Origin: a virus | Length of the DNA stretch: 20,264 nt | IMG/VR virus record: IMGVR_UViG_3300011430_000166 | Location: 1-20,264 of that record | Direction: 5' to 3' (one strand) | Part shown: positions 17,212 to 20,264 of the stretch, piece by piece | How the letters are laid out: every line of letters starts with the position of its first letter | How positions within the stretch are numbered: position 1 is the first letter of the stretch | Position numbers and translations under genes: made by a program | Notes under the pieces: generated by a model | Told to the model about the DNA's origin: nothing | Databases searched by the model: none | Seen by the model: the letters and a program-made list of their open reading frames with translations, nothing else

Positions 17212-18383
17212 GTATAGAGTATCTACCTGTCGGGATTGCCTGCAATATCTCCTGTGGCTATTGCTATCAAGACCCTATGCGTGAGGCAGGGAACATCAAT
17301 GTTCCAAGGGACTGGTCTAAGGTCAAGGCACAACTTGAAAGACTAGGTTCTGACTTCTCGGTCTTCGGCGGTGAGCCTTTGCTCGCGCCCGTCGAACACC
17401 TCGAAGAGGTCTGGGCTTATGGATTTGAGAAGTTTGGTCGTAATGGGATTCAAACAAACGGGTCGTTGATTACCGATAAGCACATAGAACTATTCTCTCG
17501 ATACGCAGTGCAAGTAGGTATCTCGATCGATGGTCCTGGCAAGATGAATCGAGTTCGCTGCACTGATGAACTGACAGAGAAAACTGAAGAGGCCATTTAC
17601 AAGCTATTCAAGCAAGGTATCAATACCTCTATCATTTGCACCATACATAGGGGGAACAATGATATTCCTGCTTTGTGTAACTGGTTCGATCATCTTAGTA
17701 GGGGTGGTATCAGGTATCTTAATCTACACGAGATGGAAATCGATTGTGGAAGACGTGATCTCGCCCTCTCCGAAGAAAGACAAATCGAAACCTTCCTAGA
17801 ACTCTATGAGTGGTCGAAGACAGCAAAGATACAAGTTGCGCCCTTCATTGACATCAAGAGACTTCTAACTGAAGAACAGCCTCAGGTATCGTGCGTGTGG
17901 AATAGTTGCGACCCAATTACAACCGCTGCGGTTCAAGGAGTTTCTCCAAATGGTGTTATGTCAAATTGTGGTAGAACTAACAAGGACGGAGTCAACTGGG
18001 TCAAAGCCGACCGACCAGGAAATGAGAGATATATTGGACTTTATTACACGCCTCAAGAGCATGGTGGTTGTAGAGATTGTAAATACTTCGCTTTCTGCAA
18101 GGGTCACTGTCCAGGCACATCAATTGACGGCGACTGGAGAAACCGCACAGTTAATTGCAGACTCTGGTACTCTCTCTTTGAGAAGATTGAATTAGATCTA
18201 CGTAGTGATAAAAGTGTAAGAATCCTCTGTTGTGATAAGAAGCAGAAGATTGTCGATAGGATACTAGCAGGTGTTCATCCGGTGAACAGCCACGGTGATA
18301 CTCCTCACGGGGATTCTCATGGGGATCATACAGATGGTATTAGAGCTACAATTCTAACGGAGAAACCAGAGTGGGCAAACTAG
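17208..18383 (+). CDS. Radical SAM/SPASM enzyme with C-terminal His-x-Asp tail
   Basis: A 391-residue SAM-dependent radical enzyme. The 4Fe-4S site is CNISCGYC at residues 12-19 (CxxxCxxC), followed by the SAM-contacting FGGEP at 53-57 and GISIDGP near 106. The C-terminal SPASM signature is C288-x2-C291-x5-C297-x3-C301, with further Cys at 229, 234, 254 and 317 that could complete two auxiliary iron-sulphur clusters. Enzymes of this type modify peptides or proteins. The ATGA overlap with the His-x-Asp gene makes that protein the obvious candidate substrate. An unusual feature is a short His-x-Asp tail at 362-376 (HGDTPHGDSHGDHTD), so the enzyme may modify itself, or the tail may be a recognition tag. 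The chemistry is not determined by the sequence. Confidence 0.9.
   Translation: MSIEYLPVGIACNISCGYCYQDPMREAGNINVPRDWSKVKAQLERLGSDFSVFGGEPLLAPVEHLEEVWAYGFEKFGRNGIQTNGSLITDKHIELFSRYAVQVGISIDGPGKMNRVRCTDELTEKTEEAIYKLFKQGINTSIICTIHRGNNDIPALCNWFDHLSRGGIRYLNLHEMEIDCGRRDLALSEERQIETFLELYEWSKTAKIQVAPFIDIKRLLTEEQPQVSCVWNSCDPITTAAVQGVSPNGVMSNCGRTNKDGVNWVKADRPGNERYIGLYYTPQEHGGCRDCKYFAFCKGHCPGTSIDGDWRNRTVNCRLWYSLFEKIELDLRSDKSVRILCCDKKQKIVDRILAGVHPVNSHGDTPHGDSHGDHTDGIRATILTEKPEWAN
18291..18335 (+). repeat. His-x-Asp repeat tail inside the radical SAM gene
   Basis: Four His-x-Asp units at residues 362, 367, 371 and 374 of the enzyme, coded like those of the upstream repeat protein: both contain GTGATACTCCTCA-type stretches. 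This suggests a shared origin or recombination between the two genes. Confidence 0.8.
18359..18362 (+). promoter_or_regulatory. Ribosome binding site for a GTG start
   Basis: GGAG ends eight bases before GTG at 18371 inside the radical SAM gene. It supports the GTG as the start of the methyltransferase fusion gene, as there is no near in-frame ATG. Confidence 0.7.
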
Positions 18384-19708
18384 AAAGATTAGACTTTACA
18401 ATTCCAGATTTCCTTCGGACTGTGTGGGTGTCGGAGCATGCAAGGGAATACTGGGAGCCTAAGATTAGAAGTATCTCTGCAAGTTGGCATGCTATCGAGC
18501 GCCTCACGCTATTGCAGGGTATGCGTCCCGGTGTGTTGCAGAGCGTCACACCTGAAGAGCTACCAGATGTACAGAACTGGGCGCTCGCCAAAAACATTCC
18601 GATGGCGATCGTTGGGTTGGACGGCGCGACAGAAAGCTACGGTAATGCGTCGATACCCTACGTAGCAGGAGAGAGATTTACCTACAGAGTGTATTTTGGT
18701 CTAGAACCTGAGAAGTTTATAGATGCTTGGAAAGCTCAGGCTGACCTTGCTATTGGTCATATGCTTGGTTTTCCAGATTGTTGTACTGCATCCTTTGTTA
18801 CGCATTGGAAGAAAGAAGGATGGCGAGACCTAACGATCCATTCGTATGGTCAGCCTCTTCAGAGAAACTTGATGTATAACAATGTTCTACTACGGCACAT
18901 TGGTATACGTGGAGTCTTTCATCTTCCTTGTAGTGTAAACTGTCAGGAGAGCGTGAAGATAGGTGCGAAGATCATTGGCGTCATGATGCATACAGAGGGT
19001 CTGATGATGCCTGCGGATTGGTTGCAGCAGCTACTCGTTATGCCTATGGAGTGGACTTCTCTCCATGGTGTAGCGATGGTAACTACTCCTATCCTCAAGA
19101 CCATCTACGCATCTGATCCCTTGCCTACCAAGGCTACGTTACGACTGGACAGTGAGCTATACCCTGCACATGGTGCGAGCGGGAATAAGTTTCCATTCCA
19201 GAACGTCGTGACATCTCGATTGTTTTTCAACGGCTTCAAATCCAAATCGGATATGAGCGCGGCGCACTCGTTCATCGTCTCGGTCCTATCAGATGCTAAG
19301 GTTCATGGCAAGGTTCTAGACCTAGGTTGTGGTAATGGCATACTCCTCAAGAGGATTCAGGCCGCGCATCCAAATACGAAATTGCTTGGTGTCGATTCAA
19401 ATACGGCAGTCATCGAGGACATAGTTCCGGGTGTCATTCCCTACTGTTCTGACATCTTTAGCTTCCGCGAGTGGGAGAAAGTAGATCTAGTTCTGCTCTC
19501 GTCCCAACGCCTATTCGAGGTTGATCCTTACAAGGGTACAGCCCTTATGGAGGTGATTTCACAGTACTCAAAACGACTACTTCTCTACAACTATGGTGAA
19601 TGGCGTGAGGGTCTAGAGTACTACACAGATCCATATTTCACTGTAGTGACAGCAGTCAAGAACGACAATTACAGAGCGTTACTATTGGAGAGCAAACATG
19701 CCATTTGA
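18371..19708 (+). CDS. DUF483-like domain fused to a class I methyltransferase
   Basis: The gene starts with GTG at 18371, 13 bases inside the radical SAM gene, and encodes 445 residues. The N-terminal ~260 residues contain GHMLGFPDCCTASF (Cys137-Cys138) and HLPCSVNC (Cys187, Cys191), the hallmarks of DUF483-like proteins of unknown function. The Cys residues could bind metal or be redox active. The C-terminal ~145 residues form a Rossmann methyltransferase: VLDLGCGNG at 315-323 is motif I, LGVDSN at 339-344 places the acidic ribose-binding residue, and later VDLVLL strands follow. A second SAM-dependent enzyme in the same overlapping operon as the radical SAM protein suggests joint modification of the His-x-Asp protein, but its target is unknown. 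Confidence 0.8.
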   Translation: MGKLERLDFTIPDFLRTVWVSEHAREYWEPKIRSISASWHAIERLTLLQGMRPGVLQSVTPEELPDVQNWALAKNIPMAIVGLDGATESYGNASIPYVAGERFTYRVYFGLEPEKFIDAWKAQADLAIGHMLGFPDCCTASFVTHWKKEGWRDLTIHSYGQPLQRNLMYNNVLLRHIGIRGVFHLPCSVNCQESVKIGAKIIGVMMHTEGLMMPADWLQQLLVMPMEWTSLHGVAMVTTPILKTIYASDPLPTKATLRLDSELYPAHGASGNKFPFQNVVTSRLFFNGFKSKSDMSAAHSFIVSVLSDAKVHGKVLDLGCGNGILLKRIQAAHPNTKLLGVDSNTAVIEDIVPGVIPYCSDIFSFREWEKVDLVLLSSQRLFEVDPYKGTALMEVISQYSKRLLLYNYGEWREGLEYYTDPYFTVVTAVKNDNYRALLLESKHAI

Positions 19709-20264
19709 CATGAGTCGTTGTCCTCAGACAGAGGAAGAAGCCAAGCAGTGGTTCTTTCAGGGTATTGGTAAGGTCATTGGTCAGCCTGCCAATGATTGGG
19801 AAACTGTCATGAATAGCTGCGGACTTCCTCCCGGCTATGGTCCCAACGTCAGGCCTGACGCCTCGATGCCCTACTTCGCTTTCACTCAGCAGTACTCGGG
19901 TGGGCCGAAGGGTCGTATGTTCCTCCCGACCGCCATCCCCGACGAGCTGGGTTACTACACTCGTTGTATGCAGTACCTCGACGACGCAGCTCAGACCTAC
20001 AGCAAGACAAGGAACGCGAAAGAGAACTTCAATGCGAAAAGCGGTGGTTTGGTGTGGGCTTTCTATTGGGTTGCTGGCAATGAGTATGCTCCTGTACAGG
20101 GTGCTCAAGGAGGAACTCAACCTCCAGCAACTGGTGGACTGACAGAGGCTCAGGTTCAGGCCATGATCGACGCCTCGCTTGCCAAGTTCACAGGTGTCAA
20201 GCTGGGCGACAAGATCGCGCTCCGGACCAACTCAGGTCTGCTCGCAGGTATCAAGGGTGGTGGG
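19698..20264 (+). CDS. Uncharacterised protein, 3' truncated, possible beta-trefoil C-terminus
   Basis: The frame begins at ATG 19698 with GGAGAG at 19687-19692, overlaps the previous gene by 11 bases, and stays open to the window end (189 codons). The first ~140 residues are not recognised; they contain GQPANDWETVMNSCGLPPGY and an aromatic-rich segment. A Gly/Pro linker and a short helix (LTEAQVQAMIDASLAKF) precede the last visible residues, GDKIALRTNSGLLAGIKGGG. That ending resembles the first strands of a fascin-like or ricin-type beta-trefoil, which often binds carbohydrate. The rest of the domain is beyond the edge. It may be a virion adhesion protein. Confidence 0.72.
   Translation, partial: MPFDMSRCPQTEEEAKQWFFQGIGKVIGQPANDWETVMNSCGLPPGYGPNVRPDASMPYFAFTQQYSGGPKGRMFLPTAIPDELGYYTRCMQYLDDAAQTYSKTRNAKENFNAKSGGLVWAFYWVAGNEYAPVQGAQGGTQPPATGGLTEAQVQAMIDASLAKFTGVKLGDKIALRTNSGLLAGIKGGG

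Overview
The window is one continuous piece of a tailed double-stranded DNA phage (Caudoviricetes) or prophage. All 18 genes lie on the + strand, tightly packed with start/stop overlaps (ATGA, TAATG). The order matches the virion morphogenesis region of a short-tailed, podovirus-like phage: portal, acidic scaffold, major capsid protein, connector proteins, large tail protein, tail fibres. The sequence does not name a host. There is no integrase, tRNA, CRISPR array, rRNA or insertion sequence. No non-coding gap exceeds about 50 bases. Terminase and lysis genes are not in view.

Region 1 (1-9125) is the head module. A very large multidomain protein, cut by the left edge, carries an HD-type motif and a C-terminal kinase-like fold. 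It is followed by the portal (with an unusual split zinc-ribbon insertion), a scaffold-like protein, the major capsid protein and a strong intrinsic terminator. Region 2 (9127-13093) holds two small proteins (one with a C-terminal zinc ribbon), a head-tail adaptor-like protein, a 103-residue virion-like protein and a 619-residue protein resembling tail nozzle/stabilisation proteins. Region 3 (13093-16377) is the adhesion module: an FnIII-containing tail protein, two fibre/receptor-binding-like proteins, and two small genes, one a 53-residue coiled-coil gene nested between its neighbours.

Region 4 (16378-19708) is the surprise. A 277-residue protein built of about 29 His-x-Asp motifs directly follows the tail-fibre gene. 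It overlaps a radical SAM/SPASM enzyme, which overlaps a DUF483-like/methyltransferase fusion. The radical SAM enzyme ends in its own small block of His-x-Asp repeats. I read this as a phage-encoded post-translational modification cassette: a repetitive His-x-Asp substrate, probably a tail or virion protein, and two SAM-using enzymes that would act on it. The function is inferred; the domain motifs and gene arrangement are directly visible. The window ends inside an uncharacterised gene whose last visible residues resemble the start of a fascin-like beta-trefoil.

Protein family names come from recognising sequence motifs by eye, without database searches.
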